Program-made: the position numbers and the translations under genes
Source of the DNA: COMBO-56-21 sp041559015
GTDB lineage: Archaea > Thermoplasmatota > Thermoplasmata > UBA10834
Reading direction: 5' to 3'
Assembly (NCBI GenBank): GCA_041559015.1
Contig: JBFFED010000019.1
Span: 1 to 29,743 of the forward strand
Length of the DNA: 29,743 nt
Shown: positions 7,876 through 15,721 of the stretch, in pieces
Numbering within the stretch: the stretch's first letter is position 1
Layout of the letters: each line of letters begins with the position of its first letter
The notes under the pieces: model-generated
Seen by the model: the letters and a program-made list of their open reading frames with translations, nothing else
What the model was told of the DNA's origin: nothing
The model's database searches: none

Positions 7876-9288
7876 ATGGGAACCGTCGATGATCTCAGAC
7901 CCATATTCTCGCCTAAGTCTATCGCCGTCATCGGCGCCTCCAGAAGCCCGATGAAGATCGGCTACGAGATCCTTCAGAACATCCTTGTCCAGGGATACAC
8001 GGGGAAGATATTCCCCATTAACCCCGAGACCCCTCAGATAATGGGCCTGAAGACGCAGCCGAGCGTGCTCGCGGTCAAGGAGGATATCGATCTCGCCATA
8101 GTCGCAGTGCCCGCGGAGTTCGTCCCGAAGGTCGTCTCCGAGTGCGCGCGAAAGAAGGTCAAGGGAGTCATAGTGATATCCTCAGGATTCGCCGAGACCG
8201 GCGAGAGAGGCAGACTGCTAGAGGAGGAGATCACACAGATCGCAAAGAAGGCCGGCATGAGGCTCATCGGCCCGAACACGCTCGGCTACAAGGACCCGAT
8301 AGACAGCCTGGACGCTGCGTTCGTGTTCGGGATGCCCATGCCGGGGGAGATAGCGCTCATAAGCCAGAGCGGCGCACTCTGCATAGGCATGATCTACTAC
8401 GCGAACGGCGAGCACATCGGCCTCTCGAGGGTCATCAGCGTGGGCAACAAGGCGGATGTCGATGATGGCGACATAATAGACTACCTCGCCGCCGACCCGG
8501 AGACGAAGGTCATCGCGATGTACATCGAGGGCATAAAGGACGGCAAGAAGTTCCTTGGGGCCGCGAAGAAGTGCCCGAAACCGATAGTCGCCATCAAGGC
8601 CGGGAGGACGCCCGCGGGGTCCGCGGCAGCCTCGACGCACACCGGGTCCCTCAGCGGCTCGGACATCGTGTACGACTCGGCCTTCAAGCAGGTGCACATC
8701 CAGAGGGCTTACGACGTCATAGAGCTGTTCGATTACGCCCGGGCGCTCGCCTACCAGCCCCCTGCCCAGAGCAACAAGGTGGGCATCATCTCGAACGGAG
8801 GCGGCGCTGGTATAATGGCCGCGGACTGGTGCGAATCCATAGGCCTGAAGGTGCCCAACCTCGCGAAGAAGACCGTGGAAGCCCTGAAACCGCACCTCCC
8901 CCCGATCACCAGCGCAAGGAACCCGCTCGATGTCACGGGGGATGCGAGGTTCCACAGGTACTACGCCACAGGCGCCATCATGCTCTCCGACCCGAACGTC
9001 GACTCGCTCATCATGACCTGCGTCCACGCCGGCATCGCAAGGCCCAGGGAGTACGTGGGCGCGGTGATCAAACTCGTCGGGGAGAAGCGCAACCTCAAGA
9101 AGCCCATAGTCGCCTGCTGGGTGGGAGGACCGGAGGTAGACGAGGTCGTCCAGGATCTCAGGGTCAAGAACATCCCCGTCTACCCGTCCGCGAGCAGGGC
9201 TGCGAGGGCGGTGAAGGCCCTCTTCGACGAGGGCAGGCGGCTGGAGTTGGTCGGGAAGAAGAAGCAGAAGGAGCCTCAGGCTGCGTGA
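7876..9288 (+). CDS. acdA: ADP-forming acyl-CoA synthetase, alpha subunit
   Basis: 470 aa. The enzyme converts acyl-CoA + ADP + Pi to acid + CoA + ATP, the archaeal substrate-level phosphorylation step. An N-terminal CoA-binding Rossmann domain (SIAVIGASRSPMKIGYEIL, from about residue 15) is followed by the ligase domain (ALISQSGALC, 160-169). The phosphohistidine loop has H255 in STHTGSLSGSD, and a second Gly-rich segment reads IISNGGGAGIMAADWC. The length fits a stand-alone alpha subunit. No ATP-grasp beta domain is fused; the probable partner is the beta gene at 19643, over 10 kb away. Separated alpha and beta genes are known in Thermococcales. The substrate (acetyl, succinyl, aryl-acetyl) cannot be fixed from sequence. 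Confidence 0.92.
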   Translation: MGTVDDLRPIFSPKSIAVIGASRSPMKIGYEILQNILVQGYTGKIFPINPETPQIMGLKTQPSVLAVKEDIDLAIVAVPAEFVPKVVSECARKKVKGVIVISSGFAETGERGRLLEEEITQIAKKAGMRLIGPNTLGYKDPIDSLDAAFVFGMPMPGEIALISQSGALCIGMIYYANGEHIGLSRVISVGNKADVDDGDIIDYLAADPETKVIAMYIEGIKDGKKFLGAAKKCPKPIVAIKAGRTPAGSAAASTHTGSLSGSDIVYDSAFKQVHIQRAYDVIELFDYARALAYQPPAQSNKVGIISNGGGAGIMAADWCESIGLKVPNLAKKTVEALKPHLPPITSARNPLDVTGDARFHRYYATGAIMLSDPNVDSLIMTCVHAGIARPREYVGAVIKLVGEKRNLKKPIVACWVGGPEVDEVVQDLRVKNIPVYPSASRAARAVKALFDEGRRLELVGKKKQKEPQAA

Positions 9289-9369
9289 GCGCTCACCAGG
9301 CTGTGACGTGCCCGTTGCTGGTATCTCTCTGCGAAGTCTCTTATTCTGGTTCGACATCGCCCGTGGCAG

Positions 9370-10278
9370 ATGACCGCCAAGAGGGAGATATGGCTCACCT
9401 CGGGTGCGGCGATATCCGCTGTCGCGCTCTGGGGGCTGGCGTTCCCGCTCATCCAGATAGGCCTTGAAGGCTTCTCCCCTGTGCTGCTCGGGTTCCTCAG
9501 GTTCGTCCTGGCGTCGGCCCTGATGATGCTGATAATCTCATTCAGATACCCGCCGCGCACCGTTGTCGCCACCATCAGGAAAGAGTGGAAGCCCCTCACG
9601 GTGCTAGGGCTCCTGTATGTCACGATCCCGAACATAGCCCAGAATATCGGGCTGGAGCACGGGACCTCTTCGATCGCGTCCGTGATACAGTCCTCCGGGC
9701 CGGTGATGACACTGCTGTTCGCCGTGCTCCTCCTAAAGGAGTCCATGACCAGGGACAAGGCCGTCGGGACGGTTGTCGCCCTGAGCGGGACGGTCCTGCT
9801 GGTCGCCAGCAACGGCATCTCCCTAGGGGACGAGGACTTCGTGAGCAGCCTTCTGATACTCACATCCGCCGCCTCCTACGGGCTCGCCTGGGTATCGGCC
9901 AAGAGGATGCTGGAGAGGAACCCGCCCACGCTCATCATCGGCCTGTCGCTGCTGTTCGGGACGGCGCTCTTGGCCTTCGCGGTGCCGTTTGAGGACCCCA
10001 TCGTCGCGCATACGGACGCGTGGTCCTTGACCAACCTGGCGGTACTCGGTTTCCTCTGCGGCAGCATCTCCTCGCTCCTCTACCTGAGCTCCCTGGAGAA
10101 GAGGGAGGTCTCGAAGATGGCATTCTTCATCTACCTTATGCCGGTCTTCGCATCAGCCTTCGCCTGGGTCCTGAGATCGGAGGGTGTCGAAGCGTGGACT
10201 GCCTTCTGCGGCGTTATCATAGTCATCGGGATAGCGTTCGCGAACAGGAACAACTCATCTGGTCAGAATGAGTCATGA
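9370..10278 (+). CDS. DMT-superfamily (EamA) permease
   Basis: 302 aa with about ten hydrophobic helices in two homologous halves, the EamA/drug-metabolite transporter layout. The first half begins WLTSGAAISAVALWGLAFPLIQIGL and includes HGTSSIASVIQSSGPVMTLLFAVLLLKE, the classic end-of-repeat motif. The second half begins near LLILTSAASYGLAWVSAKRML and ends in AFCGVIIVIGIAFANR. It is an inner-membrane exporter or importer of a small metabolite; the substrate is not predictable. A weak TATA-like TCTTATTC lies about 30 nt upstream. Its last 16 bases overlap the end of the convergent antiporter gene. Confidence 0.88.
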   Translation: MTAKREIWLTSGAAISAVALWGLAFPLIQIGLEGFSPVLLGFLRFVLASALMMLIISFRYPPRTVVATIRKEWKPLTVLGLLYVTIPNIAQNIGLEHGTSSIASVIQSSGPVMTLLFAVLLLKESMTRDKAVGTVVALSGTVLLVASNGISLGDEDFVSSLLILTSAASYGLAWVSAKRMLERNPPTLIIGLSLLFGTALLAFAVPFEDPIVAHTDAWSLTNLAVLGFLCGSISSLLYLSSLEKREVSKMAFFIYLMPVFASAFAWVLRSEGVEAWTAFCGVIIVIGIAFANRNNSSGQNES

Positions 10279-11519
10279 CGTGGGGAGCCTGAGACATCCG
10301 GCTGCGACGGCGCGCGGCTATCTATCTCCCCGGCCCGCACGGACATGTTGAAGAACTTCCGGAAGAGCACAGGCGCGAGCACGGTCGAGAGGAACGCGTC
10401 GAGCACGAGTATCGAGAAGAGATACGGCTCGATCAGCCCTGCCTCCAGCGCTATCCTCGCAAAGACCAGTTCGACGGCGCCCTTGCCCATCATCATCGAG
10501 CCAATCGCCACTGACTCGTTGCGCCCATAGCCCATGATCCTCGCAGACACCGAGGAACCGAACAGTTTGCCGCACACAGCTGCGAGGACTATGACCGCGA
10601 AGACTGGGAGATGGTCCAGAACCGCCTGGAAATCCACAGAGAAGCCTATCACGACGAAGAACACGGGCGCGAGGAATCCGATCGTCACCCCGGAGAGGAT
10701 GTCTTCGACCCTGGCCCAGATCCTCAAACGGGTACCGGTTTCCCTGAGCAACAGGCCCGCTACGAACGCCCCGACGACCCCTGGCATGCCTGCCCACTCG
10801 GCGAATACGGCGAAGGCGATCGCAATGCCCACGGCGACAGCGAAGGCCGCCTCGCCAGTCCTCATGCGCCTGAGGAGCCTGTAGATGTGCGGGACGACAT
10901 ACCTGCCCACTGCGATTGCGAGGACGAAGAACAGAACGAAACTCACGGCGAGGTAGGATACCGTGCCGAAGGTCTCCGACCTGGAACTCGCGCCCAGTAT
11001 CACGCCCAGCGCGAACAGAAGCGAGATGTCCGTCAGCACGGCCGCGTTGACTATGACCGCACCAGTACGGGTGTTCAGGACCTCCATGTCCTTGAGCACG
11101 CGGACGGTCACTGGCAGCGCCGTCACGGACATGACGACCGCGACGAACACGAGCGTGTGCCCCGTGAACCCCAGTGCCCAGCTGACCAGGAGGCCAAGGG
11201 ACAGGGGCACCAGTATCCCGCAGGCCGCTATGACGGCCCCCGCGTATGAACTAGCCCTGAGCAGTCCGGGGGAGAACTCAAGCCCGACGTAGAGCATGAG
11301 GAAGAGCATGCCCAGGTCGCCGAGTGTCTGGACGAAGCCGTCTGGGTCGTACATGGGACCCAGCCCGGAGAAGATGGCTCCCAGGATGAACGGTCCGAGT
11401 ATGATCCCCGCGAGCATCTCGCCGACGATCGGTGGCTGGTTTGCCCGGGAGACGACCTCGGCCATGCCCTTGGCGAAGGCGATTATGAGGAGCACGTAGA
11501 CGAGTAACGATAGGTCCAT
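10263..11519 (-). CDS. CPA2-family sodium/potassium-proton antiporter (KefB/NapA-like)
   Basis: 418 aa with about 12 hydrophobic helices. Family features include the N-terminal PIVGEMLAGIILGPFILG, LGMLFLMLYVGLEFS, AVVMSVTALPVTVRVLKDM, AGMPGVVGAFVAGLLL and FLAPVFFVVIGFSVDF blocks typical of Na+/H+ exchanger (CPA2) proteins. No C-terminal TrkA-N/RCK regulatory domain is present: the protein stops soon after the last helix with a short hydrophilic tail. It probably exchanges Na+ or K+ for protons for pH and ion homeostasis. The TATA box (GTTAATC on the minus strand, 11564-11570) and a short palindrome lie upstream. It converges with the EamA gene, overlapping by 16 bp. Confidence 0.9.
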   Translation of the reverse strand: MDLSLLVYVLLIIAFAKGMAEVVSRANQPPIVGEMLAGIILGPFILGAIFSGLGPMYDPDGFVQTLGDLGMLFLMLYVGLEFSPGLLRASSYAGAVIAACGILVPLSLGLLVSWALGFTGHTLVFVAVVMSVTALPVTVRVLKDMEVLNTRTGAVIVNAAVLTDISLLFALGVILGASSRSETFGTVSYLAVSFVLFFVLAIAVGRYVVPHIYRLLRRMRTGEAAFAVAVGIAIAFAVFAEWAGMPGVVGAFVAGLLLRETGTRLRIWARVEDILSGVTIGFLAPVFFVVIGFSVDFQAVLDHLPVFAVIVLAAVCGKLFGSSVSARIMGYGRNESVAIGSMMMGKGAVELVFARIALEAGLIEPYLFSILVLDAFLSTVLAPVLFRKFFNMSVRAGEIDSRAPSQPDVSGSPRHDSF

Positions 11520-11563
11520 CCCTGCACCCGCGCCCGGCCTGAGCGCCAGAGGCTTTTCTGATT

Positions 11564-11576
11564 GATTAACCTTCGC
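11564..11576 (-). promoter_or_regulatory. Promoter (BRE/TATA) of the antiporter gene
   Basis: On the minus strand GCGAAGGTTAATC gives a BRE plus TTAA-type TATA box, about 45 nt before ATG 11519, with a predicted start near 11539. Confidence 0.45.
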
Positions 11577-11582
11577 TGAGAG

Positions 11583-11598
11583 TTCTCATGCGTGAGAA
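11583..11598. promoter_or_regulatory. Palindrome upstream of the antiporter promoter
   Basis: TTCTCA-TGCG-TGAGAA is a perfect 6-bp inverted repeat with a 4-nt spacer. It sits 7 bp upstream of the antiporter BRE and about 35 bp upstream of the aspS TATA box. It is a candidate binding site for a dimeric regulator; a chance palindrome is possible. Confidence 0.35.
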
Positions 11599-11633
11599 TG
11601 TGCCGCCCGCGCACTCGCTCCCAAGGCGCGCAA

Positions 11634-11648
11634 GTGAAAACAGTTAAG
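11634..11648 (+). promoter_or_regulatory. Promoter (BRE/TATA) of aspS
   Basis: GTGAAAACAGTTAAG carries the A-rich BRE and TTAA core seen at other promoters in this window. The predicted start is near 11670, 16 nt before the TTG start codon. Confidence 0.45.
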
Positions 11649-11685
11649 ACCTCCCATTAGGTTATGCCGGACCGGGTGTCAGTTC

Positions 11686-13014
11686 TTGCCTCAGTGGCAG
11701 CACATCACTTACTCGAAGGACATAACGACGGCGTTGCATGGCCAGCAGGTCACGGTCGGCGGCTGGGTGCAGGACCTCAGGAACCTGGGAGGCATCTCGT
11801 TCCTCCAGCTCAGGGACAGGGACGGGGTCATCCAGGTCACCACGCTCAAGAAGAGGTCGAAGGAGCTGTTCGACTTGGTTGCGGGCATCCCGAGGGAGTC
11901 AGTCGTGCTCGTGACAGGGACGGTCAAGGAAAGCAAGGAGGCCCGAGCGGGCTTCGAGGTGATCCCCGAGAAGGTCGAGGTCCTCAGCCGTGCCGAGACC
12001 CCCCTGCCCCTGGGGATCGTGGACAAGGTCGGCGCGGACCTAGACACGCGCCTGAACAACAGGTTCCTGGACCTCAGGAAGGAGGAGGTCAGGGCGATAT
12101 TCCAGATCGAGGCCAAGGCGGCAGAGGGCATCAGGAGATACCTCATGTCGAGCGGGTTCGTCGAGGTGCACACTCCGAAGATAGTCGCCGCAGGGGCCGA
12201 GGGCGGTTCCACCCTGTTCCCGATCAAGTACTTCGACAAGAGCGCCTACCTTGCACAGAGCCCGCAGCTCTACAAGCAGAACCTGATGGCCACTGGTCTG
12301 GACAGGATATTCGAGATCGCGCCCGCGTACAGGGCCGAGGCCTCGGATACCGTGAGGCACATAGCCGAGTTCATCTCGCTGGACGTCGAGCTGGCATTCA
12401 TCGAGTCGTCCGAGGATATCATGGCGGTGGCAGAGGGCATAGCCGTCAGCGGGATAGAGCACGTGGCGGAGAATGCGAACGCTGAGCTGTCCAGACTCGG
12501 GGTCAACCTCGTCAGGCCCTCGACCCCGTTCCCCCGGGTGAAGTATAGGGACGCCATCAAGATGCTCAAGGCCGAAGGGATGAAGATAGAGCACGGGGAG
12601 GACCTCGGGACCGAAGGCGAGAAGGCCCTCGGGGAGGTCATGATGCGTGAGAAGAAATGCGAACTTTATTTCATCACTGAGTTCCCGACATCCCTCAAAA
12701 GAGGCACTTTCTACGCCAAGAGGTACGACGACGACCCCGAGACGACCGGGTACTTCGACCTGGACTACCGGGGACAGGAGATCGTCTCCGGCGGACAGAG
12801 GGAGCATAGGTACGACGTCCTCACCGAGCAGATGCGAGAGAACAACCTGAACCTCGATGCCTTCGACTTCTACCTCAAAGCCTTCAGGTACGGCATGCCC
12901 CCGCACGGGGGCTTCGGGTTCGGTATAGAGCGGTTCGTCCAGAAGATGCTGGACCTGCCGAACATCAGGGAGGCGGTCCTATACCCGAGGGACAGGGCAA
13001 GGCTCATCCCGTGA
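11686..13014 (+). CDS. aspS: Aspartyl-tRNA synthetase (archaeal type)
   Basis: 442 aa with TTG start; no ATG in this frame gives a plausible N-terminus. It charges tRNA-Asp with aspartate. The N-terminal OB fold (VTVGGWVQDLRNLGG.., FLQLRDRDGVIQVT) binds the anticodon. Class II motif 1 is around VEVHTPKIVA, motif 2 around IFEIAPAYRAEASDT, and motif 3 is GGFGFGIERFVQKML. YLAQSPQLYKQ and IVSGGQREHRYD are AspRS-specific. At the two OB-fold sites that, as I recall, separate discriminating (Trp, Lys) from non-discriminating (His, Pro) archaeal AspRS, this protein has Q29 (GWVQ) and R87 (EARAGFE). Specificity toward tRNA-Asn is therefore unclear. Its stop overlaps the GTG start of the Nudix gene. 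Confidence 0.96.
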   Translation: MPQWQHITYSKDITTALHGQQVTVGGWVQDLRNLGGISFLQLRDRDGVIQVTTLKKRSKELFDLVAGIPRESVVLVTGTVKESKEARAGFEVIPEKVEVLSRAETPLPLGIVDKVGADLDTRLNNRFLDLRKEEVRAIFQIEAKAAEGIRRYLMSSGFVEVHTPKIVAAGAEGGSTLFPIKYFDKSAYLAQSPQLYKQNLMATGLDRIFEIAPAYRAEASDTVRHIAEFISLDVELAFIESSEDIMAVAEGIAVSGIEHVAENANAELSRLGVNLVRPSTPFPRVKYRDAIKMLKAEGMKIEHGEDLGTEGEKALGEVMMREKKCELYFITEFPTSLKRGTFYAKRYDDDPETTGYFDLDYRGQEIVSGGQREHRYDVLTEQMRENNLNLDAFDFYLKAFRYGMPPHGGFGFGIERFVQKMLDLPNIREAVLYPRDRARLIP

Positions 13015-13541
13015 GCAGGCGCCCGAAACGGATGCTGCTCGAGCTGCCAGTGGCCGACGAGATCGACTGCCTGGCGTTGAACTACCCCCGGTTCGAGGTG
13101 AGGACTTTCGAATACGACCGGCGGAAGGAGAAGGCCAACCTGAACTACTCCCCCTGCAAGGGCCAGATGGTCCTGGTGATATGCGGTAAGAAGGGGACCG
13201 TCCTCGCGCGTGACGCCGTCACGGGCAAGTGGGCCCTGCCCTCAGGGCGCATTGGGGCCGCTGAGGAGGTCACCGCGGCCGCCAAGAGGGTGGCCAAGGA
13301 CGAGTGCGGCGTCGGCGTCATGGGGCTGGACCTGGTCGGGATGTACGACGTCGTCTGGCACTTCTCGGACATATCCGTCAAGAGGCTGCACCTCGTGTAC
13401 GCGGCGATCACCGAGGACGAGTGCTTCGAGATCGGACCTGCCAGGGGCAGGGAGGCGAAGTTCTTCCGGGAGATCCCCGAGCCCGTCCTGGACGACGACC
13501 TGGTGGCGGCGGCACTGCGTGACTGCACTGACAATGATTAA
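13011..13541 (+). CDS. Nudix hydrolase-like protein with a divergent Nudix box
   Basis: 176 aa, GTG start inside the aspS stop (GTGA overlap), so translation is probably coupled. A Nudix fold is indicated by MVLVICGKKGTVLARD, WALPSGRIGAAEE and an R-x4-E-x-G segment (KRVAKDECGVGV). Against the Nudix box G-x5-E-x7-REUxEExGU, the Gly, first Glu, Arg, last Glu and Gly are kept. The Glu after Arg is Val, and the first Glu of the EE pair is Asp. Metal binding may therefore be altered. Residues 1-50 precede the Nudix domain. The substrate is unknown; typical Nudix targets are nucleoside diphosphate derivatives. The next gene, hjc, starts 32 nt downstream with its own TTAA-like box at the end of this gene. 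Confidence 0.78.
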   Translation: MSRRPKRMLLELPVADEIDCLALNYPRFEVRTFEYDRRKEKANLNYSPCKGQMVLVICGKKGTVLARDAVTGKWALPSGRIGAAEEVTAAAKRVAKDECGVGVMGLDLVGMYDVVWHFSDISVKRLHLVYAAITEDECFEIGPARGREAKFFREIPEPVLDDDLVAAALRDCTDND

Positions 13542-13573
13542 ATCCGCAGCGCGCGATATGGTGCCCGAAGAGG

Positions 13574-14089
13574 ATGGGACGCATTTTTGAGCGTGAGCTC
13601 AAGGGCATATTGAGCGCGGACGAGCAGATGCTGACGCGCATCACCAAGACCTGCGATGACGCCGAGCGGTCCTCATACTACAGGATACGGGAGAGGCCGT
13701 TCATGGTGATCAGGGGGGCTGGGTCGCTGGGCGTGGACCTTGTGGCGATAAGGTCCGACCTCTCCCTGCCCATCGAGGTCAAGAGCTCGGTGAGCGACGT
13801 CCTCAGGTTCAGCAGGAGCGAGAAGCTAGCCATCCAGGCCCAGGAGATGATGGACGACTGCAGGCGCGTCGGGCTGATGCCCATCTACGCCTTCAGGTTC
13901 AAGCGCCACAGGGGAGACGCCTGGCGGGTGTTCACGCTCGACGTCGGCCCCATCAACGGCAGGCTCAGAGTGGTCTACCAGAGGCTCCCGAAGATAACCC
14001 CCTCGAAGGACGGGAACCTGATCATGAGGTGGCATGACGGGATGCCGCTCAGCAAGTTCATCGACTACCTGGTCACGCTATCGTGCTAG
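13574..14089 (+). CDS. hjc: Holliday junction resolvase Hjc family, elongated
   Basis: 171 aa, longer than the usual Hjc of about 120-140. The N-terminal FERELKGIL holds the first acidic residue. RGAGSLGVDLVAIR with D55 and LPIEVKSS with E68/K70 give the D...ExK nuclease core. As in archaeal Hjc and related PD-(D/E)xK enzymes, it would cut four-way DNA junctions symmetrically as a dimer. About 20 extra residues (14-40) separate the first helix from the core, and a C-terminal extension (from about 115) has no motif I recognise. The ATG is preceded by GAAGAGG. A TTAAAT box at 13539-13544 suggests independent transcription. Confidence 0.85.
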   Translation: MGRIFERELKGILSADEQMLTRITKTCDDAERSSYYRIRERPFMVIRGAGSLGVDLVAIRSDLSLPIEVKSSVSDVLRFSRSEKLAIQAQEMMDDCRRVGLMPIYAFRFKRHRGDAWRVFTLDVGPINGRLRVVYQRLPKITPSKDGNLIMRWHDGMPLSKFIDYLVTLSC

Positions 14090-14106
14090 ACGCTCCGCTG
14101 CAAGTC

Positions 14107-14147
14107 GGGGGAATAAAAAAGAGAGAGGGGGAATCTGACCCCGTTTT
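14107..14147 (+). terminator. Possible terminator with purine tract after hjc
   Basis: A 27-nt almost pure purine run (14107-14133, one T) merges into GGGG-AATCTGA-CCCC-GTTTT. This is a short hairpin followed by T4, 18 nt after the hjc stop. The stem is weak (4-5 bp). Confidence 0.3.
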
Positions 14148-14217
14148 GACTTGAGCGGGCATATAGTGGGCTGGTCCGGGAATCGCGCTTGAGAATCAAT
14201 CCCGATAACGGCTCCTC

Positions 14218-14232
14218 CGGTAAACACTTAAG
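14218..14232 (+). promoter_or_regulatory. Promoter (TATA-like) of the zinc-ribbon membrane protein
   Basis: CGGTAAACACTTAAG has the TTAA core. The predicted start is near 14255, 13 nt before the GTG start codon with GAGG in between. Confidence 0.4.
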
Positions 14233-14267
14233 GCCGCGTTGGTCGATGCCCTGGTGGGCTGAGGACA

Positions 14268-14861
14268 GTGGCGAAGTGCCCGTCATGCGGTGTGGAGAAC
14301 CTGCCGAACGCCGAGCGCTGCAGGCTCTGCGGCAGAGAGATGAGGCCCAGGCCTCCTCAGGCGGACACCACGCGTTGCCCGCACTGCGGGACGGTCAACC
14401 CAAGCGATGAGATGACCTGCTCCGTGTGCAGACGTCTTCTCTCAACCACTGTAGTGGTCCCGAAGGAGCGGCGTGAGCGAGACGTGATCTTCTACGACAC
14501 ACCGGAGGTCCCGAAGAAGCCACGGACGAGAATGCCCATAATCGGCGGGATCCTCCTTCTCATAGTCGGGCTCTGCACGCTCGGCTTCCTCGTCCTCGTC
14601 ACGTTGCTGTCCGTCCTGGAGTTCGAGGACTCCACGGGGATCCTGGCAGGATTCCATCCATTCCTCTGGATCATGGCCCTGTTGATAGTCGTTGGAGGCG
14701 TAGCAGCCTTCATGCGGAAATGGTGGCCGGTCGCGGAGCTCGGTGCGGTGGTCGCGCTGATATTGACCTTCGCCTTCTTCAACCTCGTATGCATGGTCTT
14801 CGTGGCGATGTCCTTCGCAGCCCTGCTGCTCATCTCCCTCTCAAGGGCGGAGTTCTCGTAG
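14268..14861 (+). CDS. Double zinc-ribbon integral membrane protein
   Basis: 197 aa, GTG start with GAGG 7 nt upstream. Two CPxC zinc ribbons occupy residues 4-21 (C4, C7, C18, C21) and 37-54 (C37, C40, C51, C54). A basic linker (PKERRERD.., PKKPRTR) leads into about four hydrophobic helices: residues about 89-118, 130-147, and two more to the C-terminus (AELGAVVALILTFAFFNLVCMVFVAMSFAALLLISLS). No family name can be assigned. The layout, cytosolic zinc ribbons on a membrane anchor, is common in archaeal hypothetical proteins and suggests a protein-interaction or sensory role (inference). It stands alone between hjc and the LysE exporter. Confidence 0.75.
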   Translation: MAKCPSCGVENLPNAERCRLCGREMRPRPPQADTTRCPHCGTVNPSDEMTCSVCRRLLSTTVVVPKERRERDVIFYDTPEVPKKPRTRMPIIGGILLLIVGLCTLGFLVLVTLLSVLEFEDSTGILAGFHPFLWIMALLIVVGGVAAFMRKWWPVAELGAVVALILTFAFFNLVCMVFVAMSFAALLLISLSRAEFS

Positions 14862-15021
14862 CGCCTCCGTGCCTGTGGGCCGGGAGGATGCCCTTCTCAG
14901 CACTCATAGGGCTCATCACGGGTCCTCACGGACCTCAGCTGACCCTCTTTTCATCACGATGCCCTCGAATCACATTCGTGGTATTTTATGGAGCGCCTGG
15001 GTATGGCCTTTGGGGCACGGA

Positions 15022-15028
15022 TTATATA
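15022..15028 (+). promoter_or_regulatory. TATA box of the LysE-type exporter
   Basis: TTATATA lies in CACGGATTATATAGATG. The predicted start falls at about 15050, almost on the first usable start codon (GTG 15053), consistent with a leaderless mRNA. Confidence 0.5.
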
Positions 15029-15052
15029 GATGCTATGAGCTGATTGCTCTCC

Positions 15053-15706
15053 GTGGACTACGAGCTCCTCAGCCAGAACATATGGGTCTTCTTCGGCCTC
15101 GTGGTGGTCATCAGCCTCTCGGGCGTGATCACGCCTGGGCCGGTGTTCGCAGCCGCAGTCGCCAAGGGATATAAGGACGAGAGGGCGGGCATCAAGATCG
15201 CCCTCGGCCACGGAGCGGTCGAATTCCCACTCATGGCCGTGATAGCGCTGATAGGTTTCAAGGCGAGCGAATGGCTTGAGGAGCCCGCAGTGGGCCTGGC
15301 GATAGGCGTCGTCGGCGGCAGCCTCCTGGTGTTCCTAGGCACGAGGATGATAAGGGCTAGGAAATCGATAGCGGAAGGAAGCGAGGGAGCGATTCCCTAC
15401 GGCGCCACTGCAGCGGGGGCGATGACGACCTCGGCCAACCCATACTTCTTCCTGTGGTGGGCGACCGTCGGGGCGATCCTGGTGTTCAACGCACAGTGGT
15501 TCGGGGCCTGGGTCGTCGTGGTGTTCGCAGTCGTCCACTGGAGCTGTGACCTGGCATGGTACAGCTTCACCTCATACGCGGTCTTCAGGACGAAGCACCT
15601 GTGGACACCGACCGTGCACGAGGTGGTCTTCGGCCTCTGCGGGGCGCTGATGCTCGTCCTTGGCGTCTACTTCATCATCGGGCCGACCTACCAGATGCTG
15701 GCGTGA
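15053..15706 (+). CDS. LysE/RhtB-family exporter
   Basis: 217 aa from GTG 15053; TTG 15044 is an alternative, but the TATA box at 15022-15028 favours the GTG. It has six hydrophobic helices. The first is SLSGVITPGPVFAAAVAKGY, the LysE-family first helix with its conserved TPGP. A conserved GxxxGAxxxE-like stretch follows in ALGHGAVEFPLM. The mid-protein TTSANPYFFLWWATVGA is the second family hallmark (NPK/NPY region). It probably exports an amino acid or similar metabolite through the cytoplasmic membrane; the substrate is unknown. It converges with nadA, the stops being 15 bp apart. Confidence 0.85.
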   Translation: MDYELLSQNIWVFFGLVVVISLSGVITPGPVFAAAVAKGYKDERAGIKIALGHGAVEFPLMAVIALIGFKASEWLEEPAVGLAIGVVGGSLLVFLGTRMIRARKSIAEGSEGAIPYGATAAGAMTTSANPYFFLWWATVGAILVFNAQWFGAWVVVVFAVVHWSCDLAWYSFTSYAVFRTKHLWTPTVHEVVFGLCGALMLVLGVYFIIGPTYQMLA

Positions 15707-15721
15707 GCCGATCGAGAAAGA

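Noticed and set aside
8218..9357. Long open frame antisense to the CoA ligase alpha gene
   Set aside because: Arg/Leu/Val-rich shadow of a GC-rich gene; no motif, and the sense frame is a clear full-length family member.
14176..14206. tRNA-like or structured RNA at CGGGA...TCCCG
   Set aside because: A 5-bp stem only; no T-arm GTTCRAATC, anticodon arm or acceptor stem could be built.
14933..14955. GGTCC-TCAC-GGACC hairpin downstream of the zinc-ribbon gene as a terminator
   Set aside because: Only 5-bp arms, and the nearest T-run is about 10 nt further on after unrelated sequence; too weak to list as a feature.
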